DNA from: Candidatus Bacteroides pullicola
GTDB lineage: Bacteria; Bacteroidota; Bacteroidia; Bacteroidales; Bacteroidaceae
DNA: 41,278 nucleotides
Direction of reading: 5' to 3'
Assembly (NCBI GenBank): GCA_019115825.1
Contig: DXCV01000078.1
Span: 1 to 41,278 of the forward strand
The notes under the pieces were generated by a model. It searched no databases, was not told the origin of the DNA, and worked only from the letters and a program-made list of their open reading frames with translations. Below, one piece after another: positions 41,160-41,278 of the stretch. Every line of letters starts with the position of its first letter. Positions within the stretch are counted from its first letter, which is position 1. A program made the translations under genes and the position numbers.

Positions 41160-41170
41160 ATAGGAATTTA

Positions 41171-41272
41171 TGGCACACAGATGACACTGATTGTACAGAT
41201 GACCACAGATTTTATTAAGCAGATAATAAAGAATCTGCGTAAATCTATTTAATCTGCGTCATCTGTGTGCCA
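41171..41272. repeat. Inverted-repeat element (family C), copy 2
   Basis: The ends TGGCACACAGATGA (41171-41184) and TCATCTGTGTGCCA (41259-41272) are identical to those of copy 1 at 31178-31285. The internal arms also pair imperfectly (GACCACAGAT against AATCTGCG blocks). It begins right after the 15-mer ATAAATAGGAATTTA, which includes the protease stop codon. No ORF is inside. Confidence 0.7.
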
Positions 41273-41278
41273 TCACCG

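Overview
The window looks like a chromosomal segment of a GC-rich member of the Bacteroidales (Bacteroidaceae or a close family). The evidence is recurrent -7 boxes of the Bacteroidota type (TAnnTTTG), a SusC/SusD pair next to a serine-type sulfatase, a MurE with the meso-diaminopimelate motif DNPR, glsA/glsB-like acyltransferases for glycine lipids, and a complete dcw (division and cell wall) cluster from mraZ to ftsZ. I do not name a species.

Layout. Positions 1-3.2 kb hold the start of a TolC-type efflux gene (minus strand, cut by the window edge) and, divergently, a sigma-54 activator/histidine kinase pair. The gap between them carries two palindromes 21 bp apart and a near-consensus sigma-54 promoter facing the efflux gene. 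At 3.3-5.1 kb is argS. At 5.1-7.0 kb is a two-gene cassette of visibly lower GC that encodes an ABC-type ATPase and an HNH nuclease, resembling the Septu (PtuA/PtuB) anti-phage system. It sits on the argS promoter and is bounded by a perfect 17-bp direct repeat containing that promoter's -7 box. At 7.3-8.8 kb are an AraC-type regulator and a hexapeptide-repeat O-acetyltransferase, also lower in GC. At 8.9-11.8 kb a lipoprotein, a PagL-like outer-membrane protein and recO appear to form an operon.

Positions 12.0-28.2 kb, all minus strand, hold mraZ-rsmH-ftsL-ftsI-murE-mraY-murD-ftsW-murG-murC-ftsQ-ftsA-ftsZ followed by a GatB/YqeY gene. This set makes lipid II, flips and polymerises it at the septum, and builds the Z-ring. 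Candidate MraZ boxes lie upstream of mraZ. At 28.5-31.1 kb an ECF-type sigma factor diverges from glsA and glsB. At 31.4-38.3 kb is a small glycan-uptake locus (susC, susD, sulfatase, minus strand) in which susC is broken by an apparent 4-bp tandem duplication. At 38.5-41.2 kb are a ComF-like phosphoribosyltransferase, tRNA-Asn(GTT) and an S41 (CtpA-type) protease.

At least three dispersed intergenic repeat families are visible within the window: an AT-rich one, a GC-rich 22-bp-unit one, and one with TGGCACACAGATGA inverted ends. The most interesting signals are the Septu-like cassette with the duplicated promoter, the sigma-54 enhancer architecture at the left end, the split susC, and the facing MraZ-box-like pairs. 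All calls are by reading only; no database search was run.
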